DNA of 33,980 nt from DAOUTY01 sp964453665 (lineage in GTDB: Bacteria > Chloroflexota > Dehalococcoidia > SZUA-161): positions 1-33,980 of the forward strand of contig CAYVQT010000036.1 of NCBI GenBank assembly GCA_964453665.1, read 5' to 3'. Within the stretch, counting starts at the first letter, position 1. Every line of letters begins with the position of its first letter. Below, one piece after another: positions 7,565 through 16,727 of the stretch. The notes under the pieces were generated by a model. It saw only the letters and a list, made by a program, of their open reading frames with translations. It did no database searches and was not told where the DNA came from. The translations under genes and the position numbers were made by a program.

Positions 7565-7906
7565 ATTACCGACAAAAGAGTTGATGAATACATAGAGAAA
7601 CAGAAGTCTCCGCAAAAAGAAATCTGCCGGAAGTTGCGGGGGATTATCCGTGCAACCATCTCAAATGCGAACGAGGAAATGAAATGGGGCGTGCCCGCTT
7701 TTGCCGACGGTAAATTCTATATCGTTGCCCTGAAAGACCATGTCAATATGGGATTTTCCATAGAAGGACTGACCAAAGAAGAATTATCTCTTTTTGACGG
7801 CGGTGGAAAGACAACGAAGCATATCGCTATCAGTTCATTAGAAGGCCTGGATGAAAATAGAATAATAGAACTGTTGAAGCTGGTGTATGAAAGACGCAAG
7901 GAATAA
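7565..7906 (+). CDS. DUF1801 family protein (apparent ATT start)
   Basis: A 113-residue protein of the DUF1801 type, a small fold related to YdhG/iron-chaperone-like proteins. The family pattern is clear: VDEYIEKQ at the start, MKWGVPAFADGKFYIVALKDHVNMGF in the middle and a C-terminal helix LLKLVYERRKE. No ATG, GTG or TTG occurs in frame between the tRNA and the family's conserved N-terminus. AGGAG at 7554-7558 is six bases before ATT at 7565, so ATT is the best start. Extending upstream would translate the tRNA gene. The first in-frame ATG falls at MKWG and would remove a third of the domain. The biochemical role of the family is not established. Confidence 0.75.
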   Translation: MTDKRVDEYIEKQKSPQKEICRKLRGIIRATISNANEEMKWGVPAFADGKFYIVALKDHVNMGFSIEGLTKEELSLFDGGGKTTKHIAISSLEGLDENRIIELLKLVYERRKE

Positions 7907-7964
7907 TGAATACGCCATAAAACGGAGCGAAGCATCGTAAAGTACTGTTTGATGGGGGAAACAT

Positions 7965-8447
7965 ATGAGCAGTCAATTACAGGATACAGAATGTTGCCCC
8001 AAGTTCGATCGCGCCCCCTGGGATGGGAAAACATTTGAGTGGAATAATAAGGAATTTATTAAAGACAAAGTATTCACTCTCTTCTATATGCCTGTAAAAT
8101 TCGGGGCGTTAATGAAACGACTGGACGAGAAGGTGCGCAAGGCGGAAGCAACGATAATAGACGGGCTTTGTTTATCAGATCACACATCAAAATGGAACAT
8201 GGACGTTTATCTGGCAGTAGATAAAGAAATTCCAGACTCGCAGAATGTCCAAATCTCCGGGAAATTCCTGAGCAAAGTCTACGAGGGCCCTTTTAAAAAT
8301 ACGGGTAAGTGGTGCAAGGACTTCGAGAATTACACTAACAGCGAAGGCCTGGAAATTCAAAAATGGTATATGTGGTATACCACCTGCCCCAAATGCGCTA
8401 AAAAGTATGGTAAAAATTACGTAGTTATTTTAGCGAAGGTATCTTAA
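7965..8447 (+). CDS. Conserved small protein with CC and CPxC cysteine motifs, GyrI-like fold suspected
   Basis: 160 residues, ATG preceded by GGGGGAA. It begins with C10-C11-P-K-F and ends in a strongly patterned block TTCPKCAKKYGKNYVV containing C141-x-x-C144. The middle SGKFLSKVYEGPFKNTGKW resembles the turn of GyrI-like/effector-binding domains (strand, GP, then an aromatic helix). I recognise it as belonging to a conserved uncharacterised family often found in soil and environmental bacteria, sometimes labelled hydrolase without proof. The four cysteines might bind metal or form a redox pair; this is inference. It sits 58 bp after the DUF1801 gene and may share a transcript with it. Confidence 0.7.
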   Translation: MSSQLQDTECCPKFDRAPWDGKTFEWNNKEFIKDKVFTLFYMPVKFGALMKRLDEKVRKAEATIIDGLCLSDHTSKWNMDVYLAVDKEIPDSQNVQISGKFLSKVYEGPFKNTGKWCKDFENYTNSEGLEIQKWYMWYTTCPKCAKKYGKNYVVILAKVS

Positions 8448-8656
8448 AAAGTATTTACCGCCAGGCTCTGGTTGAATCACACTGAGAAAATCTTAATATC
8501 CAAACTTGAAATCCTAAATAAATTCAGGATGTATAAATCACTTAATCCTGGAACATCTGATTATTATTCATGGCTCAGAGATTAAAATTTATAATTTCTT
8601 AATATCGATCGATTAAAATTATCCATGCGTTACTGCAAAACAATCGGAACTGATAT

Positions 8657-9985
8657 ATGAAGCTCTTCGGTTCATCGGGAATAAGGAAAGTAGTAGACAG
8701 GGAGTTCCTCCAGCTGATGTTCGATATCGGACTGGCTGTAGGCAACTCATATAATTCAGCGATCCTGGGCTGTGACACACGCACATCGAGCGACGCCGTT
8801 AGATACTCCTTTCTCTCCGGCCTCCTCTCCGCCGGTGCCGAAGCATCTAGCGCTGGGGTAATCCCTACGCCAACCCTCGCCTACGCCACAAGGCATTTTG
8901 AAGCCGGAGCAATGGTCACAGCCTCCCATAACCCGCCACAGTATAACGGCATCAAGCTGATTAACCCCGATGGATCTGCCTTCGACGCGGCCCAAAGGGA
9001 GCAGGTGGAGCAAATGATATCAAATAAAGCCTCAACAACCGCGCGCTGGGAGGAAATCAAGAATTGCGCAGATTATCCGGAAGCCATCGAGCAGCACGTC
9101 GAGCGCATCCTGGCAGACTTTCCTGCAAGGCTTGAGCTCAGGGTTGTGGTAGACTGTGTCTGCGGTGCGGCATCTGCAGTCACCTCTTACTTGCTGACCA
9201 GGCTTGGCTGCAATGTGATACCCTTGAACTGCCAGCCAGGCGGCCATTTCCCCCGTGAGATCGAACCTACCGCTGAAAACCTTGGAGAACTGGCAGCAAC
9301 CGTCAAGTCCGAAGGGGCCGGTCTGGGAATAGCGCACGACGGTGATGGTGACAGGATAGCAGTTATAGACGAGAATGGTAGATTCGTCGCCCAGGACAAG
9401 TTGATGGCCCTTTTCGCCCGTGAACTCGGCGCCAGGAAAGTTATCACAACGGTAGACGCTTCCATGTTGATAGACGAGCTTGGCTTTGATGTCGTTAGAA
9501 CAAGGGTAGGGGACGCCTTTGTCTCCGATGAACTCCGGCACTGTGCCCGGAAAAATGTCGAAGGCGAATTCGGCGGGGAATCATCAGGCTGCTTCATATT
9601 CCCGCGAATCTCCCTCTGCCCCGATGCCATATATGCGGCCGCCACAATTGCTCACATCGCCAGTGAAAACAGAATATCATCGCTGATCGACCAAATACCA
9701 TCCTATCCCATCCTCCGGGGTGCAATCCCCGGAGACAATGCGATAATGAATGAGGCGGAGAACAGTCTTGAAAAGCAGTTGGAATCGGGAGGAAGACTGG
9801 AAACAACCGATGGACTCAGACTCGCATTCAATGACGGCTGGCTTCTGATAAGGCCGTCAGGCACCGAGCCTAAAATCAGGATAACCGCGGAGGCAACAAG
9901 CGAACAAAGAGTCAAAGAGTTGTACGACCTCGGCATCAAGACTGTCGAAGAGTGCCTCATCAGGCGGGAAAGGGCAAAGACATGA
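8657..9985 (+). CDS. glmM: Phosphoglucosamine mutase
   Basis: 442 residues of the alpha-D-phosphohexomutase superfamily. The phosphoserine loop is MVTASHNPPQYNGIK with catalytic S90; the metal-binding loop is DGDGDR at 228-233; the sugar-binding loop GEFGGESSG is at 303-311; and the phosphate-binding loop RPSGTEPKIRI is at 399-409. The order and length fit the family. It should interconvert glucosamine-6-phosphate and glucosamine-1-phosphate in the cytosol. Phosphomannomutase activity cannot be excluded from sequence, but the immediate context (two GlmU-like genes and glmS downstream) favours GlmM. Its stop codon overlaps the next gene's start as ATGA. The ribosome site is weak. Confidence 0.88.
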   Translation: MKLFGSSGIRKVVDREFLQLMFDIGLAVGNSYNSAILGCDTRTSSDAVRYSFLSGLLSAGAEASSAGVIPTPTLAYATRHFEAGAMVTASHNPPQYNGIKLINPDGSAFDAAQREQVEQMISNKASTTARWEEIKNCADYPEAIEQHVERILADFPARLELRVVVDCVCGAASAVTSYLLTRLGCNVIPLNCQPGGHFPREIEPTAENLGELAATVKSEGAGLGIAHDGDGDRIAVIDENGRFVAQDKLMALFARELGARKVITTVDASMLIDELGFDVVRTRVGDAFVSDELRHCARKNVEGEFGGESSGCFIFPRISLCPDAIYAAATIAHIASENRISSLIDQIPSYPILRGAIPGDNAIMNEAENSLEKQLESGGRLETTDGLRLAFNDGWLLIRPSGTEPKIRITAEATSEQRVKELYDLGIKTVEECLIRRERAKT

Positions 9986-11184
9986 AGGCAGTTATACTCG
10001 CAGCAGGTGAAGGCAAGAGAATGCGTCCGCTGACTCGCACCAGACCCAAGGTAATGCTGCCTATAGCCAACAAACCAATCGTGGAACATCTGCTTATCGA
10101 GATAAAGAAAGCGGGCATAACGGATTTTATCTTCATAGTTGGCCACCGCGGGGAAACCATCAGGGAGCACTTCGGCAGCGGTGATAAATGGGGTATAAAT
10201 ATTGAATACGTTACCCAGATGAAGCAGCTCGGCACAGCACATGCTCTGAAGCTGGTAGAAAGATTCGTCGACGACAAATTCATCCTGGCAAATGGGGATG
10301 TCCTGGTTAAAGTACAGGATATCAAGAAGGCGCTTGCAAAAAATACCATCACTCTAAGTCTGATAGAGGCACAGGACACCAGAGACCTGGGGGTAGTGGA
10401 GACAGAGGGTGATAAAATAAAAGGGATTTACGAAAAAGTGGCAAACCCCCCATCAAATCTAGCGAATACAGGTATATACCTGTTGACTGACGAGATATTC
10501 CCGGCGATAGACAGGACCAGAGAATCCCCGAGAGGAGAATATGAGCTGACCGCTTCCCTGCAAATATTGCTCAGTGAAGGCCGGGTACTATCGTGGGTTA
10601 AAATTGATCACTGGCTAGACGTGAGCTATCCCTGGGACCTGCTAACGGCGAATGAAGCACTAATGGAGGGCATGAATCCGGAAAACCTCGGAATCGTCGA
10701 GGACAACGTGGTTATAAAAGGGCATGTCTCAATAGGAAAGGATACTGTAGTGCGATCACACTCCTACATCACGGGGCCGGTGGTAATCGGCGAGAACTGT
10801 GAGATAGGCCCCAATTGCCATATTCGCCCGAGTACTGCAATCGCCGACAACTGCCATATCGGCAGTGCCGTGGAGATTAAGAACTCAATCATTATGCAGA
10901 ACAGCAAAATACCTCATCACAACTATATTGGAGACAGTGTTATAGGGGAGGACTGTAACCTCGGGGCTGGCACCAAGATTGCAAACCTGAGGTTGGATAA
11001 AAAAGACATCACTGCCGATAATGTCGACACCAGGAGGCGCAAATTAGGCGCTATCATAGGAGACGGTGTTCAAACAGGCATCAATGCCAATATCAATGTG
11101 GGCAGCCTAATAGGAGACCATTCTTTCATTGGTCCTGGCGCTACAGTCAGTGGTGTGATATTGTCCAATTCCATGATATTCTGA
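9982..11184 (+). CDS. glmU: Bifunctional sugar-1-phosphate nucleotidylyltransferase/acetyltransferase (GlmU-like, ST0452 type)
   Basis: 400 residues starting at the ATG that overlaps the glmM stop, with GGGAAAGGG just upstream. The N-terminal Rossmann-like nucleotidyltransferase has AAGEGKRMRPLT (7-18), PKVMLPIANKP (22-32), GTAHAL (84-89) and NGD (104-106). A left-handed beta-helix of hexapeptide repeats fills about 240-395. Acetyltransferase residues of GlmU-type enzymes can be matched: H312/H313 and Y315 in PHHNYIGDS, then GAGTKIANLR (328-337) where E. coli GlmU has GAGTITCNYDG. It is closer to archaeal ST0452-like enzymes than to E. coli GlmU. Role: glucosamine-1-phosphate to GlcNAc-1-phosphate, then UDP-GlcNAc. 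Confidence 0.85.
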   Translation: MKAVILAAGEGKRMRPLTRTRPKVMLPIANKPIVEHLLIEIKKAGITDFIFIVGHRGETIREHFGSGDKWGINIEYVTQMKQLGTAHALKLVERFVDDKFILANGDVLVKVQDIKKALAKNTITLSLIEAQDTRDLGVVETEGDKIKGIYEKVANPPSNLANTGIYLLTDEIFPAIDRTRESPRGEYELTASLQILLSEGRVLSWVKIDHWLDVSYPWDLLTANEALMEGMNPENLGIVEDNVVIKGHVSIGKDTVVRSHSYITGPVVIGENCEIGPNCHIRPSTAIADNCHIGSAVEIKNSIIMQNSKIPHHNYIGDSVIGEDCNLGAGTKIANLRLDKKDITADNVDTRRRKLGAIIGDGVQTGINANINVGSLIGDHSFIGPGATVSGVILSNSMIF

Positions 11185-11303
11185 CGGTGTACAGGAGTTA
11201 CATACTGGTAATAAGTCCATATGTAGATGGAAGAACCCTCGAGACGCAGGGTCTTTAATCTAATGCCATTGCTCTTACGCTGGCAGCTATGGAGGGTACG
11301 AAA

Positions 11304-12488
11304 GTGGAAAGAATAGAACAGGCTGTCATTCTCGCGGCCGGAGAGGGACAGAGGCTTAGGCCGTTTACCGCTTTAAAACCAAAGGTCATGATCGCAATTG
11401 CCAACAAGCCCATATTGCGCTATGTGGTTGAGGCGGTGGCCAGAAACGGAATTCGCAAGATTGTAATTGTAGTCGGCTATCGCAAAGACCAGGTAATAGA
11501 CTACTTTGGCGCCGGAGAGCACTTCGATGTCAATATCGTCTATATAGAGCAGAAGCAGCAGCTGGGCACCGCTCACGCCCTGAAACAGGTCAGGGAAAGT
11601 ATAAACGGCAGGTTTCTGACGCTTTCGGGTGATAACATAATCGAGCCCGACACCATATCCAAACTGATACAGGCGGAAACAACTTCCATCCTGGTGAGAG
11701 AGCAGGAGAATATCTCTAAATACGGCGTGATCGAGACAGAGAACGAACTGGTTACAAATATCGTGGAAAAACCGAAGGAAGCACTCAGTCACCTGGTCAA
11801 CACCGGTATCTACGCGTTTAACGATGACATCTTTGATTTTATCGAGCAGGAGACTGACCTGACGTCTGTCATACTGAACATGATTACGCAGGGCCGCGAA
11901 GTAAAGACATTCGGGGCAACAGGGCCCTGGCTCGACGTGGTCTACCCGTGGGACATGCTGCATCTTAACGATTCGGCCCTGACCAGTCTGATCCCCGCAA
12001 CCGGAGGCATAATCGAAAGCGGTGTTTCGGTGAAGGGGCTCGTTTCAATAGGTAAGGGCACAACCATAAGGTCAAACTCCTATATAATCGGGCCTGTAGT
12101 TATCGGAGAGAACTGCGAGATAGGCCCAAGCTCGTGTATTCTACCGTCCACGAGCATAGGCGATAACGTCTGTATTTCTCCTTTCACCATTATAGAGAAC
12201 AGTATAATTGCCGATGGGGCGGAGATCGGGCCAAGCTCCCACGTTTTAGACTCGATAATAGACAGGGGCTGTCAAATAGTGGGCCACTTTGTTACCCAGA
12301 GCGGTGAAACGGAGATTAAAGTTGATGACGAGCACAATCTCGTGCACATCGGCGCGATGCTGGGAGAACATTGCTCTATCGGTGATTGTGTAATAACTGC
12401 CCCCGGGACAATCATAGGCAATCACTGCCGTGTGAAAGCCCTTAAGGTGCTGGATGAAAGTATCCCCGATGAGAGCCTGGTAGTGTAA
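11304..12488 (+). CDS. GlmU-like sugar-1-phosphate nucleotidylyltransferase paralogue, acetyltransferase motif degenerate
   Basis: Start: GGAGGG (11291-11296) is seven bases before GTG at 11304, so I prefer GTG over the ATG at 11289 that overlaps this site. The protein is 394 residues. The nucleotidyltransferase domain is intact (AAGEGQRLRPFT, PKVMIAIANKP, LGTAHAL, SGDN). A beta-helix domain follows, but where the upstream paralogue has HNYIGDS and GAGTKIANLR, this one reads SSHVLDS and GHFVTQSGET, so the acetyl-transfer residues seem lost. It could be a uridylyl- or thymidylyltransferase for a different sugar, or a partner subunit of the first protein. It is a tandem duplicate lying 119 bp downstream and is followed within 2 bp by glmS. 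Confidence 0.8.
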   Translation: MERIEQAVILAAGEGQRLRPFTALKPKVMIAIANKPILRYVVEAVARNGIRKIVIVVGYRKDQVIDYFGAGEHFDVNIVYIEQKQQLGTAHALKQVRESINGRFLTLSGDNIIEPDTISKLIQAETTSILVREQENISKYGVIETENELVTNIVEKPKEALSHLVNTGIYAFNDDIFDFIEQETDLTSVILNMITQGREVKTFGATGPWLDVVYPWDMLHLNDSALTSLIPATGGIIESGVSVKGLVSIGKGTTIRSNSYIIGPVVIGENCEIGPSSCILPSTSIGDNVCISPFTIIENSIIADGAEIGPSSHVLDSIIDRGCQIVGHFVTQSGETEIKVDDEHNLVHIGAMLGEHCSIGDCVITAPGTIIGNHCRVKALKVLDESIPDESLVV

Positions 12489-12490
12489 TC

Positions 12491-14275
12491 ATGTGCGGTA
12501 TAGTTGGCTATGTGGGTGAAAGGGAAGCCCAGCCTGTACTGATCAATTGCCTGAAAAGGCTGGAGTACCGCGGGTATGACTCCTGCGGGATCGCGTTGCT
12601 CGGCGGCCACACTGAAGTCTACAAGGACGCGGTAAGGATCGAAGAACTGGGGAAAAGCCTGCACCCAAACAGCAGCCAGACCGGAATCGGACACACCAGA
12701 TGGGCTACTCACGGTAAGCCGTCTGAAGTGAATGCCCACCCGCATACAGACTGCAGTGGTAAAATCGCCGTCGTTCACAATGGGGTGATTGAAAACTACC
12801 TCTACCTTAAAGAACAATTGACCGGTGAAGGCCACGTTTTTCGCTCGGAGACAGACACCGAGGTCATACCCCACCTGATCGAGAAATATTACCAGGGAAA
12901 CCTGGAACAGGCGGTAACGCGGGCACTGGCTGATGTAGCAGGGGCATATGCCTTTATCGCCATTCATTCCGATTGTAAAGAACTGGTTGCCGCCAGAAAA
13001 GAAAGCCCTTTGATAATCGGTATCGGCGATAAAGAGTATCTGGTCGCCTCCGATGCGCCCGCGGTATTGGACTACACCGATAGAGTGGTATACCTGGAAG
13101 ACGGGGATATGGCCGTTATCACCAGGAGCGACATTAAATTTACCAGTAACGGTGAACAGGTTACGAGGAACGTGGACAGGGTTCCATGGACCATAGAGGA
13201 GGCCCAGAAGGCGGGCTATGATCACTTCATGATAAAGGAAATCCATGAACAGCCCCGCGTGATCCGAAATACCTACGCCGGATACGTCTCCACAGTAGAG
13301 ACAGAGATAGACCTTGAGATCAATAAAGATATTGACTTCGATAACATCCTTATCCTGGCCTGCGGCACTTCTTACCATGCCGCTCTAGTAGGGAAGCACG
13401 TAATACAAAGTCTGACTCGCATACCTGTCAGCGTGGATATAGCCTCCGAGTTCAACTACTCTGACGCCGTGGTGGGCAGGACGCTGGTCATAGTTATTAC
13501 TCAATCGGGAGAGACCGCCGATAGCGTAAGGTCACTGAAAAAGGCAAAGGAGCTGAACTGCCATACCCTGGTTATCACCAACGTTGTCGGGAGCAGCGCC
13601 ACCCGTATCGCAGACGATATACTTTACATAAAAGCAGGCCCTGAGATCAGTGTAGCGGCCACAAAGAGCTTCATCGCTCAGCTAATTATGCTGTACCTGT
13701 TCGCTCTCGCCAGAGCTTCAGTAGATATACGTTCCCGGGGGAGCCTGATCGCAGAGCTGAGACAGTTACCGAACAAAGTACACGAGATCCTGGACAGGGA
13801 AGAGGAAATCGCTGCGGGCGGGAAGTACCTTGCGGGATATGAGAACGTTTTCTTTGTCGCCAGAGGGATTAATTTCCCCGTAGCTCTTGAAGGCGCTTTA
13901 AAGGTGAAAGAGATCTCCTACATCCACGCCGAGGGCTATGCCGCCGGGGAATTGAAGCACGGCCCGTTCGCACTGCTCACGCCGGATACGCTGGTCGTCG
14001 CCATCGCCACCAGAGACAATACATATGAGACGCTTTTAGCAAATATAAAAGAGATTAAGGCCAGGGAATCGCCGGTGATCGCCATCGCAGAGGAAGGCGA
14101 CGATGAAATCGTAAAATATGTAGATTTTGTAATCAGGGTGCCCAGGGTCGATCCGGTATTCTCCCCCGTGGTTAACGCAGTCGCACTGCACTTACTGGCA
14201 TACTACACAGCAAAAGAGCGGGGCTGTTCTATCGACACGCCGCGAAACCTGGCTAAAAGCGTCACCGTGGAGTAA
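12491..14275 (+). CDS. glmS: Glutamine-fructose-6-phosphate aminotransferase (isomerizing)
   Basis: 594 residues, close to the usual GlmS length. The N-terminal glutaminase begins MCGIVGYVG with the catalytic Cys exposed after Met removal, and HTRWATHG contains the glutamine-binding Arg. Two SIS sugar-isomerase domains follow, with ACGTSYHAAL, ITQSGETADS and RGINFPVALEGALKVKEISY then HAEGYAAGELKHGP; the tail ends LAKSVTVE as in the family. It makes glucosamine-6-phosphate from fructose-6-phosphate and glutamine, the first step of the pathway formed with the three genes before it. No glmS ribozyme or leader is possible between it and the upstream gene (2 bp gap). The ribosome site is poor, suggesting translational coupling. 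Confidence 0.96.
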   Translation: MCGIVGYVGEREAQPVLINCLKRLEYRGYDSCGIALLGGHTEVYKDAVRIEELGKSLHPNSSQTGIGHTRWATHGKPSEVNAHPHTDCSGKIAVVHNGVIENYLYLKEQLTGEGHVFRSETDTEVIPHLIEKYYQGNLEQAVTRALADVAGAYAFIAIHSDCKELVAARKESPLIIGIGDKEYLVASDAPAVLDYTDRVVYLEDGDMAVITRSDIKFTSNGEQVTRNVDRVPWTIEEAQKAGYDHFMIKEIHEQPRVIRNTYAGYVSTVETEIDLEINKDIDFDNILILACGTSYHAALVGKHVIQSLTRIPVSVDIASEFNYSDAVVGRTLVIVITQSGETADSVRSLKKAKELNCHTLVITNVVGSSATRIADDILYIKAGPEISVAATKSFIAQLIMLYLFALARASVDIRSRGSLIAELRQLPNKVHEILDREEEIAAGGKYLAGYENVFFVARGINFPVALEGALKVKEISYIHAEGYAAGELKHGPFALLTPDTLVVAIATRDNTYETLLANIKEIKARESPVIAIAEEGDDEIVKYVDFVIRVPRVDPVFSPVVNAVALHLLAYYTAKERGCSIDTPRNLAKSVTVE

Positions 14276-14333
14276 ACCCTCCGCGAGCGGACGCTCACCA
14301 GCGAATCATGCGGATTGTGCATGCATCCGGCCA

Positions 14334-14367
14334 CGGGCAGGTTGCCCGACGTCGGGCAACCTGCCCG
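14334..14367. terminator. 34-bp perfect palindrome after glmS
   Basis: Arms CGGGCAGGTTGCCCGAC and GTCGGGCAACCTGCCCG abut with no spacer, centred at 14350/14351. It lies 58 bp after the glmS stop and before the next gene's ribosome site. No T-run follows, so Rho-independent termination is uncertain; a repeat-type element or a protein site is also possible. Confidence 0.5.
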
Positions 14368-14422
14368 ACCAGCACAGTATAGGCCATGTTAGCGTCAAAT
14401 TGATGACGATCGGGAGGTCAGT

Positions 14423-15361
14423 TTGAAAATACTCGTCACCGGGGGAGCGGGATTCATCGGCTCCAACGTGGTAGATGCGTTGATCGATCTCGGTCACGAG
14501 GTAGCGGTAGTAGACAATCTCTCCACCGGATTCCGGAAGAATATCAATCCCAAAGCCAGGTTCTACCAGCTCAGCATTCGCGATAACGAGTTATCAGAGG
14601 TCTTTGAACGTGAGAAACCCGAGCTTGTGAATCACCACGCGGCCCAGATAGATGTACGGAAGTCAGCGGATGACCCCATCGACGACGCCGAGATTAACAT
14701 ACTGGGCAGCCTGAACCTGCTCACCAACTGCGTCCGGTCCGGCGTTAAAAGGGTAGTATATTCCTCAACGGGGGGCGCGATATACGGCGAAGCGCAATAC
14801 ATTCCCGCCGACGAGAACCACCCGGTCAACCCGATCTCGCAATATGGCGTATCCAAACACACCGTGGAGCATTACCTTTATCTGTACAGCACCCTGTATG
14901 AAATCGACTACGTAATATTAAGATATGCCAACGTCTATGGGCCCAGACAAAACCCTTTCGGGGAAGCCGGTGTGGTGGCCATCTTCGCCACACAGATGTT
15001 AACCGGGCAACAGCCGACAATCTTCGGCCGGGGCGATAAGACCCGGGACTACGTCCATGTCTCGGACGTGGTAAATGCCAATATGCTGGCTATAGACAGG
15101 GGCAAAAACGTCATAGTAAACATCGGGACAGAGATCGAGACCTCCGACCAGGAGATATTCGACACCCTTGCCGAAGTGTTGGGGTATGAAGGCTCGCCCG
15201 TTTACGCTCCGGTCCGTAAGGGCGAGGTCTATCGCATCTCCCTCAAATGCAGCAAAGCCCGGCAGGAGATTGGCTGGAGCCCGCGACTTTCGCTCAAGGA
15301 AGGAATAGCTCAAACCGCCGGGTATTACAGAACTCTGGCCCTGCAATCACAATCTAGGTAG
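14423..15361 (+). CDS. galE: NAD-dependent UDP-sugar epimerase (UDP-glucose 4-epimerase family)
   Basis: 312 residues of the extended short-chain dehydrogenase family. Start is TTG with GGGAGG (14412-14417) five bases upstream. The NAD-binding motif TGGAGFIG is at 6-13, acid D31 follows the second strand, and the catalytic triad is S115/T116, Y141 and K145 (YGVSK). The segment RYANVYGPRQNPFGEAGVVAIF is the substrate-loop pattern of GalE-like enzymes. It would interconvert the C4 configuration of UDP-glucose or UDP-GlcNAc. Placement after the UDP-GlcNAc genes makes UDP-GlcNAc to UDP-GalNAc conversion attractive, but substrate cannot be read from sequence. Confidence 0.85.
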   Translation: MKILVTGGAGFIGSNVVDALIDLGHEVAVVDNLSTGFRKNINPKARFYQLSIRDNELSEVFEREKPELVNHHAAQIDVRKSADDPIDDAEINILGSLNLLTNCVRSGVKRVVYSSTGGAIYGEAQYIPADENHPVNPISQYGVSKHTVEHYLYLYSTLYEIDYVILRYANVYGPRQNPFGEAGVVAIFATQMLTGQQPTIFGRGDKTRDYVHVSDVVNANMLAIDRGKNVIVNIGTEIETSDQEIFDTLAEVLGYEGSPVYAPVRKGEVYRISLKCSKARQEIGWSPRLSLKEGIAQTAGYYRTLALQSQSR

Positions 15362-15474
15362 CAGCCATTACAGCTTCTTCTTGCAGCTTTTCTGCCGCTG
15401 ATTTAAAATATGTCCGGCACGTGATACGGAAACAGTATAAATCGAGCAGCTAGAGGCGGATATCGGACCTCAGA

Positions 15475-16632
15475 ATGCGAGAGGCAGTAATAGTAGACGC
15501 GGTACGCACCCCCATCGCAAGAGCACACCCGTGGAAGGGTTGGTTCAGTAACATCCGGTCCGATGAACTCGGCGTCATTGTCATTCGGGAACTAATCAGG
15601 AGAACAAACATAGACCCGGGGCTCATCGAAGATGTTATCCTGGGCTGCGCAAACCAGACAGGCGAGCAGGCAATGAACGCAGGCAGGTACATCGCCATTA
15701 TGGCCGGCCTGCCTTATGAAGTCGCCGCTCAGACCATCAACCGCCAGTGTGCTTCAAGCATGACAGCGGTGCACAGCGCCGCCCAGGCTATCATGACCGG
15801 ATGCGGCGACGTCTTCATCGCCGGAGGAATCGAGAGCATGACCCATCTGCCCGAGGGGGCCGGGGCCGATTTGAATCCGAAGCGGTTCGAATTCGTCGAC
15901 AGGAGCTCATCGTCCATGGGTCGGACCGCCGAGAACCTGGCAGAGATGTACGGCATCTCCAGGCAGGAGCAGGAGGAATTCGCCTTAAAAAGCCACCTGA
16001 AGGCAATCGCAGCCCAGGAAGAGGGCAGGTTCGAGGACGAAATGATACCGGTGGAAGTGCCGTCGGAGGACGGAAGCAGGGAGCTGATAGACCGTGACCA
16101 GAACCCGAGGTCTTATACCTCCCTGGAGCTCATGGCCGCGCTGGAGCCTATCGCCCGGCCCGGGGGCACGGTCACCGCGGCAACCTCCTCCTCCGCAAGC
16201 GACGGCGCATCTGCTATAATACTTATGTCCGGGGAAAAGTCCCGGGAACTGGCGCTGAAGCCAAAGGCAAAAGTAGTCTCTATGGCCGTGACGGGGGTCG
16301 ACCCCAAACTGATGGGACTCGGCGTGGTTACGGCGTCGAGGAAAGCCCTGGAACGGGCGGGGCTGACCATTCACGATATCGATCTGGCTGAACTGAACGA
16401 AGCATTCGCTGTGGTTGCCCTGGCCGCCGTCAGAGAGCTGGGAATCGATGAGAGTAAGCTGAACCCCAACGGCGGGGCGGTAGCGTTGGGGCATCCGATG
16501 GGATGCACCGGAGCCAGGCTGGTAACCACTCTGGTTCACGAGATGGTCCGCCGCCGGGCGAGATACGGTCTGGCGGCAATGTGTGTGGGGATGGGGCAGG
16601 GGGCGGCAACAGTACTGGAGCTTGCAAGCTAG
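15475..16632 (+). CDS. Acetyl-CoA acyltransferase (thiolase)
   Basis: 385 residues with all thiolase landmarks: N-terminal EAVIVDAVRTPI, nucleophile C92 in NRQCASSMTA, H340 in GGAVALGHPMGCTGAR and C370 in CVGMGQGAA. The enzyme either splits 3-ketoacyl-CoA (beta-oxidation, FadA-like) or condenses two acetyl-CoA (PhaA-like). The KGWFSNIRSDELG start resembles FadA-type proteins. No beta-oxidation partner gene is adjacent, so direction is undecided. The ribosome site is weak. The stop is 24 bp before a tRNA gene. Confidence 0.92.
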   Translation: MREAVIVDAVRTPIARAHPWKGWFSNIRSDELGVIVIRELIRRTNIDPGLIEDVILGCANQTGEQAMNAGRYIAIMAGLPYEVAAQTINRQCASSMTAVHSAAQAIMTGCGDVFIAGGIESMTHLPEGAGADLNPKRFEFVDRSSSSMGRTAENLAEMYGISRQEQEEFALKSHLKAIAAQEEGRFEDEMIPVEVPSEDGSRELIDRDQNPRSYTSLELMAALEPIARPGGTVTAATSSSASDGASAIILMSGEKSRELALKPKAKVVSMAVTGVDPKLMGLGVVTASRKALERAGLTIHDIDLAELNEAFAVVALAAVRELGIDESKLNPNGGAVALGHPMGCTGARLVTTLVHEMVRRRARYGLAAMCVGMGQGAATVLELAS

Positions 16633-16655
16633 AAACCTTTCAATTTAGAAACCGT

Positions 16656-16727
16656 GGGCTCGTAGCTCAGTGGCAGAGCGGTCGGCTCATAACCGATTGG
16701 TCGTAGGTTCGAATCCTGCCGGGCCCA
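16656..16727 (+). tRNA. tRNA-Met (anticodon CAT), integration target
   Basis: 72 nt. Acceptor GGGCTCG pairs with CGGGCCC (one G-T), D-arm GCTC-AGTGGCA-GAGC, anticodon stem GTCGG/CCGAT with loop CTCATAA giving CAT at 16688-16690, T arm GTAGG-TTCGAAT-CCTGC, discriminator A, no encoded CCA. A lysidine-modified tRNA-Ile reading AUA also carries a CAT anticodon and is an alternative. Its 3' part is duplicated at 18337-18369. Confidence 0.93.
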
